Shown here piece after piece: positions 54,369-63,123 of a DNA stretch of 64,000 nucleotides. Source of the DNA: Hydrogenibacillus sp. (GTDB taxonomy: Bacteria > Bacillota > Bacilli > Thermicanales > DSM-22653); assembly GCA_014896255.1 (NCBI GenBank), contig JADBKT010000015.1:21726-85725 (forward strand), in the 5' to 3' direction. A model generated the notes under the pieces. That model was not told where the DNA came from. It saw only the letters and a list, made by a program, of their open reading frames with translations, and searched no databases. The translations under genes were made by a program, and so were the position numbers. How positions within the stretch are numbered: position 1 is the first letter of the stretch; each line of letters begins with the position of its first letter.

Positions 54369-55734
54369 TCTGGGACGTTCGGCACGGGCCGTTGCGCTTC
54401 ACATGCTGATGCGCATCGAAGAAGGCGGCGCCTATGCGAACGTCCTGCTCCGTGAAAGCGACGACATGGCGCGTCTTCAGGCTTCGGACCGCGCCCTGGT
54501 CACCGAACTCGTCTATGGGACGGTCGCTTGGAAGAAACGCCTGGCTTACGCCCTTCAGGCGTACACCGAACGCGACATCGCCACGTTCGACGGGTGGTTT
54601 CGCCTGCTTCTGTTGATGGCCTTTTATCAGCTCTTGTTTTTGTCCCGCATTCCGCCTTATGCCGTCGTTTCGGAGACGGTGGCGCTCGCCAAGCGTTTCG
54701 GCCACGACGGGCATGCCAAGACGGCCAACGCCGTTTTGCGCGCCTATACGCGAGATCCGTCGCGGGCCGCACCGCCGAAGACCGGCGAGCGCGTGCGGGA
54801 TTTGGCGCTGCGCCTGAGTTATCCCGAATGGCTCGTCGAACGGTGGGTGGCGCAGTACGGCGAGCAGGCGGCGGAACGCCTCATGGAGACGGCGAACGCC
54901 GCTCCGCGGCTGTTTGTGCGCTTAAACGGCCTCAAACCGGATGCCGAGGACGTCGTCCGGCGAACCCTTGCCGAGCGCGGCGCGACGATGACGCCGGTGG
55001 AAGGGCTGAAACGCGCTTACGTCGTGCACGGCCCGGCTTCCGTGCTTAGAGATCTGATCGAAGGCGGCTGGCTCACCGTGCAGGACGTAAGCGCGCAACT
55101 CGTCGCCCACGCGCTCCGGCCGCTCCCCGGGCAGCGCATCTTCGACGCCTGCGCGGCGCCGGGCGGAAAGGCGACGCACATCGCTGAGCTCGTCGGCGAT
55201 GAAGGAGAGATCGTCGCCGCCGATGTACACGCGCACAAGATCCGCCGTTTGGAACGGGAAAAAGCGCGGCTCGGCCTGCGCGCGTTGGTCGTCATCCAAG
55301 AAGACGCCACCGCGATTCGCCGTCTGCCGCGGGCGCACTTCGACCGCGTGCTCGTCGACGCGCCGTGCAGCGGTCTGGGGACGCTCGGCCGCAAACCGGA
55401 GATCAAGTGGCGGCTTCGGCCGCCCGATCTTGCCTCGCTGGCCGCCAAGCAGCGGGCGATCCTTCGCGGCGTCGCGCCCTATGTGGCCCCTGGAGGGCTT
55501 CTCGTCTACAGCACGTGTACGCTGAATCGCGAAGAGAACGAAGAGGCCGTTTACGTCTTTTTGCGCGAAACGACGAATTTTATCCCCGATCCGTCGCTGA
55601 TCGACGATCTTCCCGATTGGCCGAACATCCGGGCGGTGGGGCCGGGGATGGTCGAAGTGTGGCCGGGAGAAACGGGCGGCGACGGGTTTTTCATCGCCCG
55701 CCTGAAATGCATCGAATCGATCCCAGGGAGGTGA
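54322..55734 (+). CDS. rsmB: 16S rRNA m5C967 methyltransferase RsmB
   Basis: A 470-residue enzyme with an N-terminal NusB-like RNA-binding domain and a C-terminal SAM domain: DACAAPGGKATHIAEL, LVDAPCSGLGTLGRKPEIKW with the first catalytic Cys, and YSTCTLNREENEE with the second. I prefer TTG 54322, overlapping fmt by 47 bases, because GGAAGGCAGGG lies 8 bases before it; ATG 54358 has no site. Confidence 0.94.
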   Translation: MSKRKTATPKIQMRDDLGRSARAVALHMLMRIEEGGAYANVLLRESDDMARLQASDRALVTELVYGTVAWKKRLAYALQAYTERDIATFDGWFRLLLLMAFYQLLFLSRIPPYAVVSETVALAKRFGHDGHAKTANAVLRAYTRDPSRAAPPKTGERVRDLALRLSYPEWLVERWVAQYGEQAAERLMETANAAPRLFVRLNGLKPDAEDVVRRTLAERGATMTPVEGLKRAYVVHGPASVLRDLIEGGWLTVQDVSAQLVAHALRPLPGQRIFDACAAPGGKATHIAELVGDEGEIVAADVHAHKIRRLEREKARLGLRALVVIQEDATAIRRLPRAHFDRVLVDAPCSGLGTLGRKPEIKWRLRPPDLASLAAKQRAILRGVAPYVAPGGLLVYSTCTLNREENEEAVYVFLRETTNFIPDPSLIDDLPDWPNIRAVGPGMVEVWPGETGGDGFFIARLKCIESIPGR

Positions 55735-55741
55735 AAAAGCG

Positions 55742-56800
55742 GTGGGGGAGCAAACACGCCTGTATGATCTGACCTACGATCGCCTGGTCGCCTGGCTCGC
55801 GGCGCACGGGGAGCCGGCTTATCGCGCCAAGCAAATTTTCCATTGGTTGTACGTTCGTCGCGTGCGTTCATTGACCGAAATGACCGATCTGCCCAAACGG
55901 TTGCGCGAGGCGCTTGCCGCACAGTTTTTGCTCGACGACCTGACGGAGCTTGCGCGTCAGACGTCGCGGGACGGGACGGTCAAACTGCTGCTCGGGTTGT
56001 CTGACGGCCATGCCGTCGAGACGGTCGTCATGCGTCACCGCTACGGCAACAGCGTCTGCGTCACGACGCAAGTCGGCTGCCGCATCGGTTGTACGTTTTG
56101 CGCATCGACGCTCGGGGGGCTGAAGCGCAACTTGACCGCCGGCGAAATCGTCGCCCAGGTGCTTCATGCGCAACGCCTTTTGGATGAGGAAGGCGCGCGG
56201 GTCAGCCACATCGTCGTCATGGGCATCGGCGAGCCGTTTGAAAACTTCGATGCGCTCGTCGACTTTCTGAACATCGTCAGCGATCCGCGGGGACTCGACA
56301 TCGGGGAGCGACATATCACCGTCTCGACGAGCGGCATCGTGCCGCGGATTTACGATTTTGCCGATCTTGGCCTCAAGGTCCGTCTGGCCATCTCGCTGCA
56401 CGCGCCGACCGATGAACTGCGTTCGCGGCTCATGCCGATCAACAAAAAGTACCCGCTTACGGACGTGATGGCGGCGGCCCGTTACTATGTCGAAAAGACG
56501 CGGCGGCGGATCTCGTTTGAATACGCCCTCTTCGGGGGGGTGAACGATCGGCCGGAGCATGCCCGCCTGCTCGCCGAACGGGTACGGCCGATCTTCGCCC
56601 TGGTCAACCTCATTCCGTTCAACCCGGTGCCCAAGCGGCCCTACGTGCGCACGCCGCGAGAGGACATCGTGCGCTTCAAGCGCCTGCTGGAGGAAGAGGG
56701 CGTCGTCGTCACGCTGCGCCGGGAACACGGCACGGACATCGATGCGGCGTGCGGACAGCTTCGGGCGCGGCACCACGATCAATCGTTCCTCCCGAAGTAA
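55742..56800 (+). CDS. rlmN: 23S rRNA m2A2503/tRNA m2A37 methyltransferase RlmN
   Basis: A radical SAM enzyme of 352 residues with cluster motif CRIGCTFC, VVMGIGEPFENFDAL and the methylatable Cys in DIDAACGQLR. GTG 55742 is preceded by GGAGGTGA, which includes the rsmB stop. Confidence 0.96.
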   Translation: MGEQTRLYDLTYDRLVAWLAAHGEPAYRAKQIFHWLYVRRVRSLTEMTDLPKRLREALAAQFLLDDLTELARQTSRDGTVKLLLGLSDGHAVETVVMRHRYGNSVCVTTQVGCRIGCTFCASTLGGLKRNLTAGEIVAQVLHAQRLLDEEGARVSHIVVMGIGEPFENFDALVDFLNIVSDPRGLDIGERHITVSTSGIVPRIYDFADLGLKVRLAISLHAPTDELRSRLMPINKKYPLTDVMAAARYYVEKTRRRISFEYALFGGVNDRPEHARLLAERVRPIFALVNLIPFNPVPKRPYVRTPREDIVRFKRLLEEEGVVVTLRREHGTDIDAACGQLRARHHDQSFLPK

Positions 56801-56834
56801 GACCCTGCCCAGACGGTTTTGCAGGAGGGGAAAG

Positions 56835-57605
56835 ATGCGACATATTTTGCGCTCGCACGTCGGGAAGCGTCCCAATAATGAAGATGCCGGGCGCATCGTC
56901 GCGCTCGATGCGGATCACCTGCTCGTCGTCGTCGCCGACGGCATGGGCGGTCACGCGGCCGGCGAGGTGGCGAGCACGCTCGCCGTGGAGACGCTCGTCG
57001 AGGCGGTCGTCCGGGCTTGGCCGATCGCGGATTGGGCCCCATTGCTGAAGGAGGCGGTGTTGACCGCCAACCGCAAGGTGTATGAGACGTCCCGCGCCGA
57101 AAAAGCGGTCAGCGGCATGGGGACGACGCTGGATGCGGTCATCGTCGGCATCGACCGGGGCATCATCGCCCACGTCGGCGACGGCCGGTCGTACCTGATG
57201 CAGAGCGGGCGCCTCACCCGACTGACCGAGGACCACTCGTACATCGGCGAACTGCTCCGTCAGGGGGCGATCAGCGAGGCGGAGGCGGAAGTCCATCCGC
57301 GGCGACACGTCATCTTGCGCGCGGTCGGCACGGAAGCGTTGGTGGAAGTCGACCTCGTCGCCTTCGAATGGTCGCACGGCGATCGCCTGCTCGTCTGTAC
57401 GGACGGTTTCTCCAACGTGGTGCCGGCGGAGACGATCGCGGCGCTTTTGTCTCGGACGGAGCTTGACGTCGTGACCGTCGGCGAGCGGCTGTTGGAAGAA
57501 GCGCTGGTTCGCGGCGGCGAGGACAACATCACGCTGGCCGTCGTCGAAGCGCCGGCCGACGCCGCGGTCGAAACGCCGACGGCAGAAGGGGGCGACGACC
57601 GATGA
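56835..57605 (+). CDS. prpC: PP2C-type Ser/Thr phosphatase (PrpC/Stp)
   Basis: Reverses phosphorylation by PrkC. The 256-residue PPM phosphatase shows RPNNEDAG, the metal motif VADGMGGHAAGE, SGMGTTL, AHVGDGRSYL, CTDGFSNVV and GGEDNITLAVV. ATG 56835 follows AGGAGGGG. Its stop overlaps the prkC start. Confidence 0.96.
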   Translation: MRHILRSHVGKRPNNEDAGRIVALDADHLLVVVADGMGGHAAGEVASTLAVETLVEAVVRAWPIADWAPLLKEAVLTANRKVYETSRAEKAVSGMGTTLDAVIVGIDRGIIAHVGDGRSYLMQSGRLTRLTEDHSYIGELLRQGAISEAEAEVHPRRHVILRAVGTEALVEVDLVAFEWSHGDRLLVCTDGFSNVVPAETIAALLSRTELDVVTVGERLLEEALVRGGEDNITLAVVEAPADAAVETPTAEGGDDR

Positions 57606-59800
57606 TCGGCCGCGTGATCAAAGACCGTTATCGCCTCGAAGCGTACATCGGCGGCGGCGGGATGGCCGTCGTCTACCGCGGCGTCGACCTCATGCTCGAA
57701 CGCCCCGTGGCCATCAAACGGATGCGCCCGGAGTTTCGCCAGGATGAACTGTTCGTGCGGCGGTTTTACCGCGAGGCTCAGGCCGCGGCGCGCATCTCCC
57801 ATCCGAACGTCGTGGCCATCTACGACCTCGGCGAAGACGCCGACGGGCCGTTCATCATCATGGAGTACGTCGCCGGCGAGACGCTCAAGGCGCGCATCGA
57901 CCGTGCGGCACCGCTTTCGCCCGAGGAAATCGTGTCCATCGGTACGCAAATCCTCGACGCCCTTTCGAATGCGCACCGGGCGGACATCATCCACCGCGAC
58001 ATCAAACCGCACAATATCTTGATCGACACGAGCGGGCGGGTGAAGGTGACCGATTTCGGCATCGCCAGGGCGGTGACGGCGCAGACGATCACCGACATGG
58101 AGACGATCTTCGGCTCCGTCCACTATTTTTCGCCGGAGCAGGCCCGCGGCGGGGTGATCGGAGCGACGTCCGACCTGTATTCGCTCGGCGTCGTCCTCTA
58201 CGAGATGGCGACGGGCCGCGTCCCGTTCAACGGGGATTCGCCGGTATCGGTGGCGCTTCAGCACATCGAAGCCCCGCTTCCGGCGCCGAGGCAGTTCAAT
58301 CCCCATCTCCCCCGACCGCTCGAGAACGTCATCTTGCGCGCGCTCGCCAAGCATTCGGAAGACCGCTACCCCGATGCGCAGGCGATGCGCCGTGATCTGG
58401 CGACGGCCCTCGACCCGGCGCGCGCCGGTGAGCCGCCGTTTGTCCCGGGTTGGCAGGACGGCGCGACGCAGGTGTTTGCCCGCCTCGATCATCATTCGGA
58501 TGCCGAAGGGACGAATCACGGCGAGCCGATCGGTCATGCGGTCGAGCAGGCGGACGTCGACGGAGCGGACCGGGCAGGCTTCGGCGGTACGACGGATGAG
58601 GCGGAAAACGACTTGCCCGAAGAGCGCTCCAAAGGCTCCGGCGGGCGCTCTCGGTCCTGGTGGCAAAACCGTCGCCTCCGCCGGGGGGTTACGTGGACGT
58701 TCCTGGCGTTGGTACTGGTCTTCGGCGTGGTCACCACAGGAAAGATGATCGCCGGCGCGATCTATGTTCCGGATGTCCTTATTCCCGACGTGATCGGTGA
58801 AGAACGGACGGCGGCGGAGACGAAGCTTAAAGACTTGGGCATGACGGTCGAAGTTGAGGAGCAATACGATGAAAATGTTCCGGAAGGTTTGGTGATTTCC
58901 CAGACGCCGGCTCCCGGAGAAAAGGCCAAACGCGGCACGCCGGTGGGGCTCATCGTCAGCCTTGGACCGCGAAAGATCGAGATGCCGTCGGTCGTCGGCC
59001 TGAACGTCCGAACGGCGGAGGAGCGGTTGTTGGATTTTCAACACGTGAACATCACCGAAACCTACGACGATCAGGCGGAGCAAGGGACGGTCATCGAACA
59101 GACCCCGGAGGCGGGAACCCTGGTCGTGCCGAAGACGGCCGAGGTGATGCTCGTCGTCAGCAAGGGCAAAAGGTTTTTCGAGATGCCCGATCTCGTCGGC
59201 CTGACCCGCGAGCAGGCGGAGAGCCTGCTCATCAAAAACGACCTGGTGCTCAAATCGGTGCGCGAAGAGCCGTCGTACTTCCCGAAAGGCTATGTCTTCG
59301 CCCAATGGCCGGTCAAGGCGGGCCAAAACGTCACCGTCGGGCAGGAGATCACATTGTCGGTCTCCAGCGGGCTGAAAAGCGATGCCCTCATCGTCGACTA
59401 TCCGATCAGCGTTCTCGCGGAAAACGGAAAAGAGACGAACGTCGCCATCTTCGTTCGCGACGCCCGCTTCGACACCGCCCGGGCGCTCGTGCAGGAGACG
59501 GTGCGCGGGCCGAAGGAGTTTTCGCTTGAACTCGTGCTCTCCCCTTCGCGCGATGCGACGATCGAAGTGTACGAGAACGGCGTGCTCACCCGTCAAAAGA
59601 CGGTGCGCTACGTGGATGTCGTCTCGCCACCGGGTTTTGAACCTCCGGCGAACGAGAACGGTGACGGGGATCAAAGGGGCGGATCCGGCGCCGCCGGAGA
59701 CCGCGGTTTGGGGAAAAAACTTTCACGATGGGCATATTTCGCACTATGGAAAGCGCAGGCAGCCTGGGCGAAATCCGGAGAGGACGAAAGGCGTCGGTGA
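57602..59800 (+). CDS. prkC: PASTA-domain Ser/Thr kinase PrkC
   Basis: Membrane kinase that senses peptidoglycan fragments or lipid II and controls spore germination and growth-linked targets. The 732-residue protein has kinase landmarks IGGGGMAVVYRG (15-26), K39 in AIKRM, HRDIKPHN (131-138) and DFG (151-153). A linker leads to one membrane helix at about 363-385. Three PASTA repeats follow (starts about VPDVIG-like 390, EMPSVVGL 460 and EMPDLVGL 526), then a C-terminal beta domain. ATG overlaps prpC. Confidence 0.96.
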   Translation: MIGRVIKDRYRLEAYIGGGGMAVVYRGVDLMLERPVAIKRMRPEFRQDELFVRRFYREAQAAARISHPNVVAIYDLGEDADGPFIIMEYVAGETLKARIDRAAPLSPEEIVSIGTQILDALSNAHRADIIHRDIKPHNILIDTSGRVKVTDFGIARAVTAQTITDMETIFGSVHYFSPEQARGGVIGATSDLYSLGVVLYEMATGRVPFNGDSPVSVALQHIEAPLPAPRQFNPHLPRPLENVILRALAKHSEDRYPDAQAMRRDLATALDPARAGEPPFVPGWQDGATQVFARLDHHSDAEGTNHGEPIGHAVEQADVDGADRAGFGGTTDEAENDLPEERSKGSGGRSRSWWQNRRLRRGVTWTFLALVLVFGVVTTGKMIAGAIYVPDVLIPDVIGEERTAAETKLKDLGMTVEVEEQYDENVPEGLVISQTPAPGEKAKRGTPVGLIVSLGPRKIEMPSVVGLNVRTAEERLLDFQHVNITETYDDQAEQGTVIEQTPEAGTLVVPKTAEVMLVVSKGKRFFEMPDLVGLTREQAESLLIKNDLVLKSVREEPSYFPKGYVFAQWPVKAGQNVTVGQEITLSVSSGLKSDALIVDYPISVLAENGKETNVAIFVRDARFDTARALVQETVRGPKEFSLELVLSPSRDATIEVYENGVLTRQKTVRYVDVVSPPGFEPPANENGDGDQRGGSGAAGDRGLGKKLSRWAYFALWKAQAAWAKSGEDERRR

Positions 59801-59827
59801 ATCGGTGGGCGAGTCGGAGGGACGCGA

Positions 59828-60775
59828 ATGCCGTGGGGCATGATTAAGAAGGCGATCGGCGGGTTTTACCACGTCGTGCCGGAGGGAGGTGACCCCCATG
59901 CGCCCATTCTGTGCCGGGCGCGGGGCGTGTTCCGGAAAGACGCGCGCACGCCGCTCGCCGGCGACCGCGTACACTTTACCCTTCCGAACGCCGGCGGGGA
60001 GGGGTGGATCGACGACATCGCGCCGCGGAAAAATGCGCTGATCCGCCCTCCAGTGGCCAACGTGGACGCGCTGATCATCGTGCAAAGCCTCGTGCATCCT
60101 CCGCTCTCCCGCCGGACGCTGGACCGGTTGACGGTGCTCGCCGAAGCGCATGGCATCGCCTTGGCGATCGTCGTCACGAAGCGGGATTTGCTCGAGGATT
60201 TGGAAGAGGCGGCGCGGCGGGAAGGCGAGGCGCTTTTGGCGGAGGTGGAGCGCGTTTACCTTGCCGTCGGCTATCCGGTCGTCCTAGTGAACGCGCCGCG
60301 CGGCGAAGGGCTTGAGAACGTGAAAAAGCTTTTGAACGGCCGTCTCACCGTCTTCGCCGGTCCTTCCGGCGTGGGCAAATCGACGCTCATCCGCGCCCTC
60401 GTCCCGGGGGCCGCGGTAGAAGTCGGAGAAGTAAGCGCCAAGACGACCCGCGGCCGGCATACGACGCGCGCGGTGGAGCTGCTCTACGTCGAAGCGGATC
60501 CAGGCATAAGCGGCCGTGAAGGCGGCTGGATCGCCGATACGCCCGGTTTTTCCGCGCTTGAGCTCGACCTTGCGCCGGAAGCGCTGCCGGGGCTGTTTTT
60601 GGAGTTTCGCCGGTATGCTCCCGCCTGCCGCTTCCGCGGCTGCCTGCACGTCGCCGAGCCGGGCTGCGCGGTGCGCGCGGCGGTCGACGGAGGCGCGATC
60701 GACGCCCTTCGCTATGCGCACTACCGGCAATTTCTCGAAGAACTCAAGGAAAAAGCCGAAAAGAGGTATCGTTGA
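59828..60775 (+). CDS. rsgA: Ribosome small subunit GTPase RsgA (CpgA)
   Basis: A circularly permuted GTPase that checks 30S maturation. The 315-residue protein has an OB fold, then the motifs in permuted order: TKRD (G4), GPSGVGKSTL (G1), DTPGFSALEL (G3), followed by the zinc knuckle CRFRGCLHVAEPGC. GGAGGGA precedes ATG 59828. In Bacillus it is phosphorylated by PrkC, its neighbour. Confidence 0.96.
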   Translation: MPWGMIKKAIGGFYHVVPEGGDPHAPILCRARGVFRKDARTPLAGDRVHFTLPNAGGEGWIDDIAPRKNALIRPPVANVDALIIVQSLVHPPLSRRTLDRLTVLAEAHGIALAIVVTKRDLLEDLEEAARREGEALLAEVERVYLAVGYPVVLVNAPRGEGLENVKKLLNGRLTVFAGPSGVGKSTLIRALVPGAAVEVGEVSAKTTRGRHTTRAVELLYVEADPGISGREGGWIADTPGFSALELDLAPEALPGLFLEFRRYAPACRFRGCLHVAEPGCAVRAAVDGGAIDALRYAHYRQFLEELKEKAEKRYR

Positions 60776-60776
60776 C

Positions 60777-61448
60777 GTGGCCATACGCATCGCTCCATCG
60801 CTGTTGTCGGCGGATTTCGGCTGTTTTCGTTCGGCACTTCAGGCCGTCGAAGCGGAAGTGGACATCATCCATTTTGACGTCATGGACGGCCATTTCGTTC
60901 CCAACTTGACCTTCGGCCCGGCGCTCATCGCGGCGCTTCGGCCGTCGACGGAGCTCATCTTCGACGTCCATTTGATGATCGAGCGCCCGGAGGCGTCGCT
61001 TGAGCGCTACATCGAGGCGGGGGCGGACCGCATCGCCGTCCACGTCGAAGCGACGCCGCACGTCCACCGGGCGGTGACGGCCATCAAACGGGCGGGGAAG
61101 CTGGCCGGGGCGGCCGTCAATCCCGGAACGCCCGTAGAAGCCGTATTCCCGCTCTTAGGCGACATCGACTATGTCCTCGTCATGACGGTCAATCCCGGCT
61201 TCGGCGGGCAGGCGCTCATCCCCTCGACCCTCAAGAAAGTGCGCGCCCTGCGCGAGCGGCTTTCGGCCGAAGGGCGAACGCTTCCGATCATGGTCGACGG
61301 GGGGATCGACCGGACGACGATCCGCGCGGCCAAAGCAAGCGGCGCCGACGAGTTCGTCGCCGGATCGGCGGTCTTCGGCGCCGAAGATCCGGTGCACGCG
61401 ATCCGGGCATTACGTGCCGCCGCCGGCGGCGTGCAGGGCAACCCGTAG
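60777..61448 (+). CDS. rpe: Ribulose-phosphate 3-epimerase
   Basis: Interconverts ribulose-5-P and xylulose-5-P. The 223-residue TIM barrel shows IAPSLLSADFG, HFDVMDGHFVPNLTFGP, VMTVNPGFGGQ and MVDGGIDRTTI. GTG 60777 lies one base after the rsgA stop with AAGAGG about 10 bases before. Confidence 0.96.
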   Translation: MAIRIAPSLLSADFGCFRSALQAVEAEVDIIHFDVMDGHFVPNLTFGPALIAALRPSTELIFDVHLMIERPEASLERYIEAGADRIAVHVEATPHVHRAVTAIKRAGKLAGAAVNPGTPVEAVFPLLGDIDYVLVMTVNPGFGGQALIPSTLKKVRALRERLSAEGRTLPIMVDGGIDRTTIRAAKASGADEFVAGSAVFGAEDPVHAIRALRAAAGGVQGNP

Positions 61449-61515
61449 CAGGCCGCTGAATTGGATCGTCTTCAAAGTACCCGGAACGAAAAAAACTGTG
61501 GGGAGGGGCGCGGGG

Positions 61516-62331
61516 ATGCTCACCGATTACCATGTCCATCTGCATGAATCGAAAGGCCTTTCGCTCGATTGGCTCAAGGTCTACGTCGAGGCAGCCCAAG
61601 AGCGGGGGATCGACGAACTCGGCCTTTCCGAACATGCCTATTTTTTCGATGAAACCGCCGGAATCCTCACGCATCCGTGGGCCGAGCGGCGCCGGACGCT
61701 CAAATTCAGCGACTATGTGGCACTGTTCGAGGCGGCCGAAGCCGCGGGGCTCGACGTCCGCTTCGGCATCGAGATGGACTACATCCCGGGCAAAGAAGAA
61801 GCGATCGCGCGGTTCATCGAGCGTTATCCGTTCGACTACGTGATCGGCTCGGTGCACTGGATCGGCGATTGGGGCATCGATCTCGGAGAATTCAAGGACG
61901 AATACGCCCGGCGCAACATCGAAGAAGTGTATGCGCAGTATTTTGAACAGGTCATCCGGCTCGCCGAAAGCCGCCTGTTCCAGTTCGTCGGGCATCTCGA
62001 TCTGGTGAAAATCTTCGGTTACCGGCCGAACGACGAAGACTTTCTCGATCGCTGGTATGAACGCGTCGCCCGCTCGCTCGCGCAAAACGGGACGCTGATC
62101 GAAATCTCGACGGCCGGACTGCGCAAACCGGTCGGGGAGATTTACCCGTCGCGACGCCTGCTCGAAAAATGCCGTGCCTACGGCGTCGGGATCGTGCTCT
62201 CCAGCGACGCCCACCATCCGGATCACATCGGCTACCGCTACGAAGAAGCGGTGGCCCTCGCTCGGGAGGTCGGCTATACGGAGGTGCACGTGCTCAAAAA
62301 CCGCCGGGTGACGCCCGTACCGCTCGGGTGA
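61516..62331 (+). CDS. PHP-domain histidinol-phosphatase (HisJ/HisK type)
   Basis: A 271-residue metal-dependent phosphatase. The PHP motifs are DYHVHLHE at the start, LGLSEHAYFF, GIEMDYIPGKEE and VIGSVHW; SSDAHHPDHIG supplies the last metal ligands. The family makes histidinol in the histidine pathway, but no other his gene is here, so another phosphoester is possible. ATG 61516 follows GGGAGGGGC. Confidence 0.88.
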   Translation: MLTDYHVHLHESKGLSLDWLKVYVEAAQERGIDELGLSEHAYFFDETAGILTHPWAERRRTLKFSDYVALFEAAEAAGLDVRFGIEMDYIPGKEEAIARFIERYPFDYVIGSVHWIGDWGIDLGEFKDEYARRNIEEVYAQYFEQVIRLAESRLFQFVGHLDLVKIFGYRPNDEDFLDRWYERVARSLAQNGTLIEISTAGLRKPVGEIYPSRRLLEKCRAYGVGIVLSSDAHHPDHIGYRYEEAVALAREVGYTEVHVLKNRRVTPVPLG

Positions 62332-62460
62332 GCCGTCCGTAACGGCACGGTCATCGGACAGCATCGTATGATGCAGGTTCATCGCGCGGCTTCATCGTTG
62401 CGCGGTCACCCGGGTCGCGTTGTCGCGCCGATATCCCATGCACCGAGGGGGAGGATCGTC

Positions 62461-63000
62461 TTGTTGCGCGTGTTGTTCGTCTGCGCCGGGAACATCTGCC
62501 GCTCGCCGCTGGCCGAAGCGCTGTTTCGGCATCGCGTGCAGGAGGAGGGGCTGCAAGACGTGGTCTCGTGCGACTCGGCAGGCACCGGCGCCTGGCACGT
62601 CGGGGAGCCGCCGTGTCCGGGAACGCTCAGGACCTTGAAGAGGCTCGGCATCTCGAGCGAAGGGCTCGTCGCCCGGCAAGTCCGCCCGGAAGACCTCACG
62701 GCTTTTGATTACATCCTGGCGATGGACCGGGAAAATCTTGAAGACCTTCACCGTCTGGCCGCGCGGGCGGGCAAAACGATCGGTCGAGCCGACATCGCTG
62801 AACCGGACGGTGGAGAGGATGCCCGCATTGAACTTTTGCTGTCCTATGCGCCGGAGATCGGCACATTGGATGTGAACGACCCCTATTACAACGGTCGGCA
62901 CGACGAGACATACCGGCAGGTCGCCGCCGGGGTGGAAGGGTTTTGGCGCCACTTGAAAAGCCGTTTGATGCAGGATGGTTCGCTTAAGAATGCGAAATGA
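62461..63000 (+). CDS. Low-molecular-weight protein-tyrosine phosphatase-like protein
   Basis: A 179-residue phosphatase with the P-loop CAGNICRSPLAEA at residues 8-20 and the general acid Asp in DVNDPYY. Residue 12 is Ile, as in tyrosine phosphatases, instead of the Thr that marks the arginine phosphatase YwlE. It is some 25 residues longer than usual, with an insert around 110-140. TTG 62461 follows GGGGGAGG; TTG 62464 is also possible. Confidence 0.88.
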   Translation: MLRVLFVCAGNICRSPLAEALFRHRVQEEGLQDVVSCDSAGTGAWHVGEPPCPGTLRTLKRLGISSEGLVARQVRPEDLTAFDYILAMDRENLEDLHRLAARAGKTIGRADIAEPDGGEDARIELLLSYAPEIGTLDVNDPYYNGRHDETYRQVAAGVEGFWRHLKSRLMQDGSLKNAK

Positions 63001-63123
63001 TGACCGTCCCATACGCCGGAGGCGATCATTGGACCCGAGGGCCGATGGAAGCCGGCGTTTTGGGACGGTGCCGGGCGATGCGGGAACGGCGTTGAACGTG
63101 CGTGGGGGAGGGAGGAAGCGGTC

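Noticed and set aside
57260..59674. 804-codon open frame on the minus strand across prpC and prkC
   Set aside because: It mirrors prkC in a GC-rich codon pattern; its translation is Arg/His/Asp-rich with no motif. Same reasoning applies to long minus frames at 2981-4783, 48830-50428 and 51265-52725.
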